Under the pieces are notes generated by a model. It did no database searches. It was not told the origin of the DNA and saw nothing but the letters and a program-made list of their open reading frames with translations. A stretch of 64,000 bases of DNA. It comes from JAMZMI01 sp049115715. Its GTDB lineage: Bacteria > Bacteroidota > Bacteroidia > Cytophagales > Cyclobacteriaceae. The position numbers were made by a program, and so were the translations under genes. The stretch covers positions 1 to 64,000 of the forward strand of contig JAGDZQ010000028.1 in NCBI GenBank assembly GCA_049115715.1. The letters run 5' to 3'. Below, piece by piece: positions 14,034-24,200 of this stretch; position 1 is the stretch's first letter; each line of letters opens with the position of its first letter.

Positions 14034-17000
14034 TTAAACCGTGGCAGTTTCTAAAACTTGTGAGGTTTTTTTCTTCCTACTGTGAAACCAATACTTGATT
14101 CTGTAAATGATCGTAAACTGAACCGGTACAATGATCAACGTTAAGAAGGTAGCCACAATCAGACCGAAAATTACGGTCCAGGCCAAAGGTCCCCAGAAGA
14201 TAACATTGTCTCCTCCCATGTATATTTTAGGATCGAATTGTGTAAACAATGAAAAGAAATCAATATTCAAACCAATAGCTAAAGGAATCAACCCTAAAAC
14301 TGTTGTGATAGCAGTCAAAATAACTGGTCGTAACCTTGCCTTTCCTCCTTTGATCACAAGCTTTCTAACCGACTCTTTATCCAGATAATCCTCTTTCTCA
14401 AGACCAAGCTCAGCTTTTTTCCGATCAATTAGAAGCTGTGTATAGTCAAGTAAAACGACCCCATTGTTAACAACAATACCTGCTAACGAAATGATTCCCA
14501 TCATCGTCATCATGATAACGAACGGCCAGCCCGTAATAATAAGCCCGCCAAATACGCCTATGAAACTTAGGAAAATAGCCACCATAATCATGGCTGGCTT
14601 TGATATCCCTCCAAATTGGAAAATCAGAATAAGCATGATCAACCCAAGTCCGGAAAAGAAGGCTCCCATCAAAAACTTCATCTGTTTATTCTGCTCCTCT
14701 ATTTGACCCGTATAATCAATCTTAACACCATCAGGTTTGCCTGTAAAATCTTGCATCTCTTCCTGAATCTCGGCCACTATTGCTCCTGCATCCGTGTAGC
14801 CTGGTTGCAACCCAGAGTACACTGTAACAACTCTCTTGCCATCTTTATGCTTGATAGCGCTAAATGCTGAGGTATTTCTCTGGGAGGCAACAGCGGATAA
14901 TGGAACTTCTTTGATCTTACCTGATGATTGATCTCTGAATGTAATATTCTGATTGAAGAGCGCGCTTGTATTGTACCTGTTGTCTTCATTGAAACGAACG
15001 TTGATATCATAGTCTTCCCCATCCTTTTTGTAGATACCTGCCTTCTCTCCAAAAATAGATCTTCTTAACTGGCGCCCAACTTGTCCTACAGCTACTCCCA
15101 ATTCTCCGGCTTTCTTACGATCCACAACTACTTCCATAGATGGTTTGCCTTTATTGACATCAATTTTCAACTCCTCAATGCCAGCAATATTTTTTGAATT
15201 GATATGATTTCGCATCTTCTCAGCAACCACAATCAATTCATCATAGTCTTGGCCTTCAATTTCAATATTGATCGGGTATCCGGCAGGTGGCCCTACAGCA
15301 TCTTTCTCAACTGAAATCGCGACACCAGGATAAATGCCTCTAAGGGCTTCCTGAACCTTTCCTCGCAACTTCTCAGAATCTTTGCCCTTTCTATATTTGA
15401 ACTCCCTCATAGAAGCCTCGAACTTGCCTCGATTCGGCATCTCAGCTGCAGACCCACCATCTGTCATAGGGTTTCCTGCTCCCTCTCCTACTTGAGATAC
15501 AGCTGACTCTACCAAGAAATTTTCATCATCGCTGATATACTCAGAGTCATTAATTATTGCGTAAACTCGCTTCTCAATATCCTTGGTAATCTCATTTGTT
15601 TTTTCGATCGAGGTACCTTCAGGGTACTCGATATATACAATGATCTGGTTTGGTGTATTGTCTGGAAAGAATTCAATTTTAGTTCTTTGCTCTCCAATAG
15701 AAACACCGAAAGCCATAAACACTCCGATCAGCATAAAGAAAGTGATACCAAAATACCAGAATACGTTCCCTCCTTTTATGGCATGAGTGATTCGTCTTTC
15801 ATAGAAATTCTCAAACCAAACAAGCAATGTCCTCTGAAACCAGTTTGCTGCTTTTTTAACAGCATACTTGTATATCCAAAACAGAACCGCTGTAGTAATC
15901 ATGACTGTACCCAAACCTTTCATCGGCCCTCCAACTACCATGATAAACACTCCAAAACCTCCTAAAAGGATACTTGTTCTTACAAGTTGCTTAACTGTAA
16001 GCTCCTTATCCCCAATCTCCATGAATTTGGAGACCAACATCGAGTTCATGAAAATGGCAACAAAAAGTGAAGACCCTAAAACCACAGATAGTGTTATTGG
16101 GAAGAAAATCATGAATTCTCCCATCATTCCCGGCCACATTCCAAGCGGAACGAAGGCTGCCACCGTAGTTGCCGTAGAAACAATGATAGGGTAGGCTATT
16201 TCTCCGATTCCTTTCTTTGCAGCTTGAATTCTGGTCATTCCTTCCTCTTCCATGAGTCGATATACGTTCTCCACCACCACAATACCGTTGTCTACTAACA
16301 TACCTAGCCCCATAATCAACCCAAAGAGGATCATGGTATTAAGTGTGTATCCAAGCGTTGAAAGAATCATAAATGACATGAACATCGACATAGGAATCGC
16401 AAAACCCACAAATAATGCATTCCTAAATCCTAAGAAAAACATCAACACTGTTACAACTAGGATAATACCGAAGATGATATTATTTACTAGATCATCCACC
16501 TGATTCAAAGTTCTTGGTGCAGAATCATTGGCATAAGAAATTTCTAAATCTTGTGGAAAATATTCTTCTTGAGCCTTAGAAACGATTACGCGAATCTTAT
16601 TTGCAGCCTCAATCATATTTTTGCCTGCTCGTTTCTTGATATCAAGCATCACTACATTCTCACCTAATGATCTTGCATAAGTAGTCTTGTCTTCTTCTCT
16701 AAACGATACTGAAGCAATGTCTTTAAGATAGACAGGGTCTCCCTTCTCGGATTTTACAACAAAGTTTTCCAGATCTTCTGGTTCTTCAATCTCCCCTAAA
16801 ATCCTAATGGTTCTTCTCTGACCACTAACCTTCAGGTTTCCAGCTGACATTGTCATATTACCATTGCCAATGGCACCTAAAACATCGTCATAGTTAACCT
16901 TTGCCGCCATCATTTTATATATGTCAACCGCAACTTCAACTTCCTTCTCTTGAGCTCCTCGAATATCTACACCTTTGATTTCTTCCAAATCTTCAATCTC

Positions 17001-17534
17001 ATCTTCCAGATACTCTCCAAACTCTTTGAGTTTATCAACAGGATAATCCCCCGTAATATTGATATTCATAATGGCAAGTTCCTCAGACAAATTGAGATCG
17101 AAAACGTTTGGCTCTACCTTCGCTCCATTAAAAAGTGGCCAATCTTCATTCGCTTTCTCCCCATCTACTTCATCTTTTACCTTTTGCTTTGCAGCCTCCA
17201 CTGTAATACCCTCATCAAACTCAACAGTGATAATGGAGTAATCTTCCTGAGATGTAGATACAATTTCCACCACGTTGCTGATATCCTTGAGCTTATCTTC
17301 TAGGGCGTCTGTTATCAACCTCTCAATATCCTCAGCCGTGTTACCAGGGTATGGCGTACTGACGTATATTTTGGTCTCTTTTACCTCTGGGAAATTCTCC
17401 CGAGGCATATCAAAGTAGGAATTTAACCCGACCCATAAAAAGATACCGATCATCACGTAGATCACAGACGGGTTGTCTATGGCCCATGAGGACAATCGAA
17501 ACTCCTTGTTTATTTTTTTATCTTGACTATCCAT
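14034..17534 (-). CDS. RND efflux transporter, AcrB/HAE1-like permease
   Basis: 1166 aa, slightly longer than AcrB because of an insertion after TM6. It has the RND plan: TM1, large porter domain with a PxxREDKTTYAR-like region, TM2-6, a second porter half, TM8-12. TM4 reads GLGMLVDNGIVVVENV, keeping the first Asp of the AcrB Asp407/Asp408 pair but with Asn at the second. TM10 reads AGIVVNNGVVLLDY, where AcrB has Lys940. This is common in non-AcrB RND branches. It would sit in the inner membrane with the MFP (next upstream gene) and TolC-like protein; the substrate is unknown. Start ATG 17534, 4 bp after the MFP stop. Confidence 0.92.
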   Translation of the reverse strand: MDSQDKKINKEFRLSSWAIDNPSVIYVMIGIFLWVGLNSYFDMPRENFPEVKETKIYVSTPYPGNTAEDIERLITDALEDKLKDISNVVEIVSTSQEDYSIITVEFDEGITVEAAKQKVKDEVDGEKANEDWPLFNGAKVEPNVFDLNLSEELAIMNINITGDYPVDKLKEFGEYLEDEIEDLEEIKGVDIRGAQEKEVEVAVDIYKMMAAKVNYDDVLGAIGNGNMTMSAGNLKVSGQRRTIRILGEIEEPEDLENFVVKSEKGDPVYLKDIASVSFREEDKTTYARSLGENVVMLDIKKRAGKNMIEAANKIRVIVSKAQEEYFPQDLEISYANDSAPRTLNQVDDLVNNIIFGIILVVTVLMFFLGFRNALFVGFAIPMSMFMSFMILSTLGYTLNTMILFGLIMGLGMLVDNGIVVVENVYRLMEEEGMTRIQAAKKGIGEIAYPIIVSTATTVAAFVPLGMWPGMMGEFMIFFPITLSVVLGSSLFVAIFMNSMLVSKFMEIGDKELTVKQLVRTSILLGGFGVFIMVVGGPMKGLGTVMITTAVLFWIYKYAVKKAANWFQRTLLVWFENFYERRITHAIKGGNVFWYFGITFFMLIGVFMAFGVSIGEQRTKIEFFPDNTPNQIIVYIEYPEGTSIEKTNEITKDIEKRVYAIINDSEYISDDENFLVESAVSQVGEGAGNPMTDGGSAAEMPNRGKFEASMREFKYRKGKDSEKLRGKVQEALRGIYPGVAISVEKDAVGPPAGYPINIEIEGQDYDELIVVAEKMRNHINSKNIAGIEELKIDVNKGKPSMEVVVDRKKAGELGVAVGQVGRQLRRSIFGEKAGIYKKDGEDYDINVRFNEDNRYNTSALFNQNITFRDQSSGKIKEVPLSAVASQRNTSAFSAIKHKDGKRVVTVYSGLQPGYTDAGAIVAEIQEEMQDFTGKPDGVKIDYTGQIEEQNKQMKFLMGAFFSGLGLIMLILIFQFGGISKPAMIMVAIFLSFIGVFGGLIITGWPFVIMMTMMGIISLAGIVVNNGVVLLDYTQLLIDRKKAELGLEKEDYLDKESVRKLVIKGGKARLRPVILTAITTVLGLIPLAIGLNIDFFSLFTQFDPKIYMGGDNVIFWGPLAWTVIFGLIVATFLTLIIVPVQFTIIYRIKYWFHSRKKKTSQVLETATV

Positions 17535-17538
17535 TCGA

Positions 17539-18717
17539 CTACTTTGTTAAAATTTTAACTTCTTGGCCGTCTTTCACACTTCTTGCTCCTTCTTGGATGA
17601 TACTCACCCCACTGGTTATTCCTGACAGTACTTCTACATTGTCTCCCTGAGTTTGCCCCGTGGTAATGATTTTCTTAACCGCTTTGCCAATGTTATCTGC
17701 TCCCACTTTTGAGATCACAAAAGCATATTGCTCGCCTTGAGCGTTCTCAGAAATGATACTCTGAGGAATCAAAATAGCTTCTTCACTTAGATAATCATTG
17801 ATTAAAACTTTTGCCGTCATATTTGGCTTAATGAGTCGATCCTTATTCGGAACCGCGATTTCAACAATGAAAGACCTATTGTTTGGGTTAATGAAATTTC
17901 CCGTACGTCTCACCTTAGATTGTATCGTTTGATTCAATACGGGAAAATAAACCGTTACACTCTTACCTTTCGTGATTGTACTTATATGGGATTCAGGAAC
18001 CGGCACCTCTAAATACATATCCGAAAGATTGATTATTCTGAACACTTCAGAACCTGGTCCTGCAGGAGCTACAACCGTTCCCTGCTCTTTGATTACATCG
18101 TCGATGACTCCTGAGAATGGTGCTGTGATTTTAAATTTACTTAGCTGACTTTTCATCTGATCTACTGCATTTTGCTGAGCTTCGTAATTGGATTTAGCTT
18201 GTAGATACTGAATCTCTGACCCTATCTTCTGCTTCCAAAGTCTATCCTGTCGTTCATAAGTAGTTTTCGATAAGGCCATCTGCGTTTCCATTTGAAGCAA
18301 CTGACTTTTCATTCCTCCATCATCAATGGTGGCCAGAATCTGTCCTTTTTTAACCTCTTGTCCATCCTTTACATGAACTTTTACAAGAATACCTGCAGTT
18401 TCAGGGTAGATCAAAACATTTTGCTTGGTCGTAACATCGCCCTGCAATTCAATGAAGTGTTCGAACTTTTGCTTCTTAGCTTTGAAAGCAGTTACCAATG
18501 GTAGGTTTTTGTTTCCGACTTTCGTCCCGATTGCCTTATCTAGCATAGCAATATCTCCTGCAAGTACTTTTTGCTGAGCCGACAATTCTTTCTTTTTAGC
18601 TCTTATAGTCTCAAGGTCACCATTGGCTATCAAGTCCTTGATAGTTGTCTCCTCGCCTCCACATGATGTCAAAATCAAAGCGACAAGCGTAATTAAGGTT
18701 AGTAATGTGTTTTTCAT
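17539..18717 (-). CDS. RND periplasmic adaptor (MFP), lipoprotein
   Basis: 392 aa. Lipoprotein signal MKNTLLTLITLVALILTSC. An alpha-helical segment (about 40-65) precedes the barrel-sandwich parts: VYPETAG-type lipoyl half motif (GILVKVHVKDGQEVKKGQ), helical hairpin (115-170), second lipoyl half (KITAPFSGVIDDVIKEQGTV), beta-barrel domain with IINLSDMYLEVPVPE, and membrane-proximal domain with 'VLSGITSGVSIIQEGAR'. It bridges the permease and the outer-membrane channel. Operon: 33 bp downstream of the tolC-like gene and 4 bp upstream of the permease gene. Confidence 0.92.
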   Translation of the reverse strand: MKNTLLTLITLVALILTSCGGEETTIKDLIANGDLETIRAKKKELSAQQKVLAGDIAMLDKAIGTKVGNKNLPLVTAFKAKKQKFEHFIELQGDVTTKQNVLIYPETAGILVKVHVKDGQEVKKGQILATIDDGGMKSQLLQMETQMALSKTTYERQDRLWKQKIGSEIQYLQAKSNYEAQQNAVDQMKSQLSKFKITAPFSGVIDDVIKEQGTVVAPAGPGSEVFRIINLSDMYLEVPVPESHISTITKGKSVTVYFPVLNQTIQSKVRRTGNFINPNNRSFIVEIAVPNKDRLIKPNMTAKVLINDYLSEEAILIPQSIISENAQGEQYAFVISKVGADNIGKAVKKIITTGQTQGDNVEVLSGITSGVSIIQEGARSVKDGQEVKILTK

Positions 18718-18750
18718 CGTTATCGGTATTTCTAAAATTATCTTCTTGTT

Positions 18751-20163
18751 TTATTCTTCCTCTCTTCCAAGAGCTCTGTTAAGGTCTATTTTCGCAACTA
18801 TTGCTTCAAATAGTGCATTGAAATAATTTGCTTGCGCATCTTTCAATGCACTATCAGCTTCTACTACTTCCAGATTAGAGCCAACACCCTCTTCATATTT
18901 GGTCTGAGAGATTCTAAATATTTTTTCTGCCAATTCCGCGTTTTCCTTTTGAACTTCAAATTTTTGCATCGCATTCGTAAAGGTTAGTTCTGCTTCCTTT
19001 ACTTGAACTTCGATTAAGCTTTCAAATTCCTGTAGGCTGTTATCAATCTTCTTCAGCTCAATTTTCTGCTGTTGAATCTGATAGTTTCTTTGCAGACCTG
19101 TGAAAATGCTCCAATTGAGTCTCAAGCCAATTGATGAGTATTTGTACCACCCATCTGGACCAACTCCTCCCGCTTCTGAAAAATCGCTTCTTGTTGAAAA
19201 CAGTCCTGTAAAATCCGGAGACTGAGTGCTATACCCAAGATTCGCAAAAGCTCCGATAGTAGGTAAAGCTTCTGCATACTTATTCTTCAAGTTCAACTCT
19301 TGTAGCTTTTTGTTCTCAATCAGGACTCTATAATCAGCACGATCATTGTAAACAACCTCATCGGTCACTCCGACTATAGATCTGCTGAGGACATCTTCAA
19401 TTTTGCCAGAGAGTTTAAGCGGTTGATTGATTGGATAATTCATTTGAAACTTCAAAAGTCTCATCGACAGAATATTGAGATTCTTAAGGTTGTCTTCTTC
19501 GGATTTAAGGTTGTTCAAAGACACCTTCAACCTATCCACTTCAATTTCCTCTGCAAAACCGTTTTTGTTTAATTCTACAGTATTGCGATACAAAGTATCC
19601 AGTCTGGCTAGGTTTCCTGCAAACAATTTCAAGCGATCTTCATTGACCAGTACATTGAAATAGGCTTTTGCTACATCTGCTTTTCTTTGACCGGCTGTCT
19701 CTTCTTTTTGATTGACAGATAGTTCCTTAAATACTCTTGAAGCTTGAAGACCAACTATATACGAGCCATTGAAAATCAATTGATTAATACTTAGGCTTGC
19801 ATCTCCAGCAGACTGAAGCTGGAAGAAGTTTTCCGCTGCATATACATCTCCCTCCTCAATACCCAATTGCTGTGCCTGATCAGCATTTGGGCCAATTGAA
19901 GAATTGGGACTCCATTGTCCATAAAATCGCTGCAAAGTGGGGCTTTTTTGAGCCACGACTGTGCCAGAAATCTGAGGCAAGCCAATTCCGATGGTTTCTT
20001 TTATCTGAGCTTCGGCAAGCTCTTCATCCAATATTGCATTCTTTACGTCAGTTGCATTTTCCAATGCATACTCAATACAGTCTTCCAGACTAAAAGTTTT
20101 CTCTTGTGCCGACAAAAAGATGGGCACCAAAAAGATCAGTATGGTGATTAATCTAATGTTCAT
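18751..20163 (-). CDS. TolC-like outer membrane efflux protein
   Basis: 470 aa. Signal peptide ending LSAQE, then two repeats of the outer membrane efflux protein domain: CIEYALENATDVKNA near the start, long helices rich in Q/E/L/N, and a second-half motif NAELAEKIFRISQTKYEEG followed by SNLEVVEADSALKDAQANYF. It forms the outer-membrane channel of this tripartite pump. Its ATG overlaps the TGA of the tetR gene by 4 bp, so the two are translationally coupled. Confidence 0.92.
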   Translation of the reverse strand: MNIRLITILIFLVPIFLSAQEKTFSLEDCIEYALENATDVKNAILDEELAEAQIKETIGIGLPQISGTVVAQKSPTLQRFYGQWSPNSSIGPNADQAQQLGIEEGDVYAAENFFQLQSAGDASLSINQLIFNGSYIVGLQASRVFKELSVNQKEETAGQRKADVAKAYFNVLVNEDRLKLFAGNLARLDTLYRNTVELNKNGFAEEIEVDRLKVSLNNLKSEEDNLKNLNILSMRLLKFQMNYPINQPLKLSGKIEDVLSRSIVGVTDEVVYNDRADYRVLIENKKLQELNLKNKYAEALPTIGAFANLGYSTQSPDFTGLFSTRSDFSEAGGVGPDGWYKYSSIGLRLNWSIFTGLQRNYQIQQQKIELKKIDNSLQEFESLIEVQVKEAELTFTNAMQKFEVQKENAELAEKIFRISQTKYEEGVGSNLEVVEADSALKDAQANYFNALFEAIVAKIDLNRALGREEE

Positions 20164-20777
20164 GAAATTGATTGTTTTGCTTCTTGTGATTGATATTGCT
20201 TATATAATTGAGTTCCTTTCTCCGTCAATAGACCGTGTACAAAATGATCAAACACCTGCATTTGAACAGTTGGGAAATGAAATTTTGCCTTTGGAAAGAA
20301 TCGTTCGTCAAAAACCATTTGTATTGTTTCAACCCTAAGAATGGAAAGAATCTCTTCATCAATCTCTTGACGATAATGTCCTTCACTTTTCCCTCTCCGA
20401 ATGTTATCTATTACAGTTCCTCGAATAAACTCATTCTTGTAGTCTAAAAAGTGCTGCCACGCTTTTGAATGGTATTTTTGAAGGTCATATATCAATGATG
20501 GGTTCATCTTTTCCATATGCTCTCTTAGGCAGATAGAAATATTGAAAAGTTCTTCAATGGCATTGCTGGTATTTCTGGCTATATCAGTAAATTCTTGCTT
20601 TTCGGCTGCCATATGTGCTCTGGCCATTTCCGAAACCAATTCATCTTTATTAGTAAAGTATTGATATAAAGTCTTCTTGGACATAGACAGCTCTCTAGCT
20701 ACATCATCCATCGAGACCGATCTCACTCCAAATTGAAAAAACAATTTCTCCGCTCCTTCTAAAATCTTTTCTTTCAC
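20160..20777 (-). CDS. TetR/AcrR family transcriptional regulator
   Basis: 205 aa. N-terminal HTH at residues 10-55: 'AEKLFFQFGVRSVSMDDVARELSMSKKTLYQYFTNKDEL' covers the TetR DNA-binding motif (only a description; helix 3 is SKKTLYQYF). The C-terminal 140 residues are helical and would bind the inducing ligand. It heads the efflux operon, so it probably represses itself together with tolC-MFP-RND. An inverted repeat with 14-bp arms at 20807-20848, 30 bp upstream of its ATG, is the obvious candidate operator. Confidence 0.9.
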   Translation of the reverse strand: MKEKILEGAEKLFFQFGVRSVSMDDVARELSMSKKTLYQYFTNKDELVSEMARAHMAAEKQEFTDIARNTSNAIEELFNISICLREHMEKMNPSLIYDLQKYHSKAWQHFLDYKNEFIRGTVIDNIRRGKSEGHYRQEIDEEILSILRVETIQMVFDERFFPKAKFHFPTVQMQVFDHFVHGLLTEKGTQLYKQYQSQEAKQSIS

Positions 20778-20806
20778 GTATTAAATCTTGCTTCAATAAT
20801 TTCTTA

Positions 20807-20848
20807 AAACTCAGGAAACTCCCAGTGCAACAAAAGTTTCCTGAGTTT
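20807..20848. promoter_or_regulatory. inverted repeat, candidate TetR operator
   Basis: AAACTCAGGAAACT at 20807-20820 and its exact reverse complement AGTTTCCTGAGTTT at 20835-20848, with a 14-bp spacer. It sits 30-71 bp before the tetR ATG. On the minus strand the spacer region carries AACTTTTG, one base from the TAnnTTTG -7 consensus, so a bound regulator would cover the promoter. Confidence 0.6.
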
Positions 20849-21202
20849 CTACGAAACATTGTCTTCAGGGTTACCTTTTTGTGTGAAAAATTTTAAAGTT
20901 TATTTGAAATAGACTTTTGAAGCTTTCTAAGACTCTTTTCCCCGTTCAGGCAAAGTGAGTTGAATGCTCTATTATTCACTTCGCTTTATGCCCTTAGCAT
21001 TTCAAAAAACTAAAAAAGCGTGCTCAATCCTTTTGAGAAATCAATGATTTTATCATTAAATCAAAACTTATTGAAAAGGAATGAAGGTTATTGAAAGCTT
21101 AAACCTCATCTCATTGAATTCGAAATACATCTAAATAATCGAGTGATCCAAAAACCTTACTTCAACTTTATTAAAAGGTGTCTAATCTTTTACAGATTCT
21201 TC

Positions 21203-21210
21203 TATTTTTG
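21203..21210 (+). promoter_or_regulatory. candidate -7 element for purL
   Basis: TATTTTTG fits TAnnTTTG and lies 23 bp before the ATG at 21233, implying a short leader of about 15 nt. There is no clear -33 box. Confidence 0.4.
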
Positions 21211-21232
21211 CGGTAATAATCAAAAGCCACTC

Positions 21233-24200
21233 ATGATCTACATTTTCAAGAAATCTTCATCACAGTTTTACGTAGTTGGTAGTCACAAATTAATTGAACA
21301 GAAAGATCTTGAAAAACTATCGTGGCTTTTCTCAGGAGCTGAATTGCTAACTGAAGAATATATTAAAGGAAGCTTTATCGGTCCTAGGAAAGAGATGATT
21401 ACTCCATGGAGCACCAATGCTGTGGAGATTGCTCAAAACGCTGGTATAGAAGGTTTGTTCCGGATAGAGCTCTTTCAAACTGGCATTACTGATTTCGATC
21501 CAATGCTTCAGCAAAAGCATGAGGACATTGACCAGAGTATTTTTACTCTTGAGATTACCCCAGAACCGATCAAATCGATTGAAGATTTGAAGACTTATAA
21601 CACTACTGAAGGATTGGCTTTAAGTGACGAAGAAATTTCATTTCTAGAAAATGTTTCCTCTGAGATTGGGAGACCACTTACTGATTCAGAGGTATTCGGT
21701 TTTTCTCAAATAAACTCCGAGCACTGCCGACACAAAATTTTCAATGGCTCTTTTATCATTGATGGAGTAGAGCAAGAGGATTCTCTTTTCAAATGGATTA
21801 AGAAAACTTCTAAAGACAACCCTAATCTTATTGTATCAGCGTACAAGGATAATGTTGCTTTCGTGCAAGGACCAATTGCTGAGCAATTCGCCCCTGCAAC
21901 TCAGGACAAGGCTGATTTCTTTGAAACAAAACAATATGAATCTGTAATCTCTCTCAAAGCCGAGACACACAATTTCCCTACAACAGTGGAGCCCTTTAAC
22001 GGAGCTGCTACAGGATCTGGAGGAGAAATAAGAGATAGAATGGCAGGGGGACAGGGCAGTTTCCCATTGGCAGGAACTGCTGTATACATGACCTCTTATT
22101 CCAGATTGGAGAAGGGTAAGAAACATGAGGAGAGCGTAGCTCCGCGCCCTTGGTTATATCAATCCCCTAAAGAAATACTCATCAAGGCTTCAAACGGCGC
22201 AAGTGATTTTGGAAACAAATTTGGCCAACCGCTAATCACAGGCAGTCTGCTCACTTTTGAGCATGAGGAAAACGGCGAGACTCAGGGGTTCGACAAAGTA
22301 ATCATGCAAGCAGGCGGGATAGGCTATGCAAAAAAGGAATTCTGCTTAAAGAAACCTGTTGGAAAAGGCGAAAAAGTGGTAATTCTAGGTGGTGATAACT
22401 ATCGAATTGGCATGGGAGGAAGTGCTGTTTCTTCAGTCGATACAGGAGCTTTTTCTCAATCGCTTGAACTCAACGCGGTTCAGCGATCCAACCCAGAAAT
22501 GCAAAAACGAGTATGCAATGCAATTCGCGCTATGGCTGAATTGGACAATAATCCGATCGTTTCCATCCACGATCATGGAGCTGGGGGACATTTGAATTGT
22601 CTCTCTGAGTTAGTGGAAGATTCTGGTGGGAATTTTGATCTGGATAAATTCCCGATTGGCGATCCTACATTGTCTGACAAAGAGCTTATTGGAAATGAGT
22701 CTCAGGAAAGAATGGGACTTGTAATTGATCCTACAAAAACTGAATACCTGAAAAATGTCTCAGAACGTGAAAGAGCTCCTTATTATGAAGTTGGGGACAC
22801 TAATGGGGATATGGAACTTAACTTTTCCCGAAAGGGTCAAGACAAATTCCCGTTTGATTTAAAACTCGAACATCTATTTGGTTCTTCACCAAAGACTATA
22901 TTAACAGATAAAACCTCTGACAAAACTTACAGTGATAAGTCTTATGAAATAGGCAAGCTGGATGAATATCTGGATGCTGTATTGCAACTAGAAGCAGTGG
23001 CTTGTAAAGATTGGTTGACGAATAAAGTCGATAGATCGGTTACTGGAAAAGTAGCTACCCAACAAACGGTTGGAGAGATTCAGGTTCCACTGAACAATGT
23101 GGCAGTCATGGCCATGGATTATAGAGGTGAAAAAGGTATGGCCACCTCAATAGGCCACTCTCCTATCTCGGCTCTCATCAACGCTGGAGCTGGTTCTCGA
23201 ATCTCAGTGACAGAATCACTAACTAATCTCGTCTGGGCACCACTCACCCATGGGTTAGGCGGAGTTTCTCTAAGCGCGAATTGGATGTGGCCAGCAAAGA
23301 ATGATGGTGAAAATGCAAGGCTTTATGAGGCTGTCAAGGAAATCAGTCAATTCACTTCTAGCCTTGGTATCAATATTCCCACAGGAAAGGATTCGCTCTC
23401 CATGGCTCAGAAATATGAGGATAAAAAAGTACTCGCTCCAGGAACTGTGATTATAAGTGCTGTTGGTGAGGTTTCGGATATTAGAAAGACAATTAACCCA
23501 AATATTGATACGAAGCATACAGATAGTAAACTTATCTATATAAGCTTCTCTTCCTCTGAACTAAAATTAGGGGGCAGCTCATTTGCTCAGACTAACTCTT
23601 ACGTTGGAACAGAATGTCCGGACACTACCCCAGATATCGTAAAAAATTCATTTAATGCGATACAAGAGTTAATGTCTCAAGGATTGGTTCTGTCTGGTCA
23701 TGACATTTCATCAGGAGGAATCGTTACTGCTTTGCTAGAGATGAATTTCCCTAACACATCAGGAGGAATGAACATCAATTTAGATGGATTTGAAAACGAT
23801 GATGTGATAAAAGTCCTTTTCTCCGAAAATCCTGGAGTTATCATGCAAACAAGCGACGTTAGTCAGACAAGTGATATTCTTAAAAAGCATCATGCGCTTC
23901 ACTTTGAGATTGGTCGCGTGACCAAAGAAAGAAATGTCAAGCTTAAATTGGGGAACTGGACCTCAAGTCTTGATATTGATTCGCTAAGAGATACCTGGTT
24001 CAAAACTTCTTACTTGTTCGATAAGGAACAAAGTGAGGCAACTCATGCCGAGGCAAGGTTCAAAAATTATAAATCACAACCCCTCTCTTATCAATTTCCA
24101 GAAGCATTTACAGGAAAGCAAGTTGATTTGGGCTTAGACCCAAATAGAAAAGAAAAGAGCGGAATCAAAGCAGCCATCATTCGCGAAAAAGGCGTCAATG

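Larger units (their letters stand above)
20778..21232. other. divergent intergenic region, tetR / purL
   Basis: 455 bp without a gene. It contains the 14-bp-arm inverted repeat (20807-20848) near tetR and a candidate -7 element (21203-21210) near purL. The middle 20850-21200 is AT-rich with no hairpin longer than about 5 bp. I see no purine riboswitch-like structure. Confidence 0.5.

Noticed and set aside
16950..17303. 117-codon ORF on the plus strand inside the RND permease gene
   Set aside because: It is fully antisense to a clear, motif-complete transporter and has the composition of a shadow frame.
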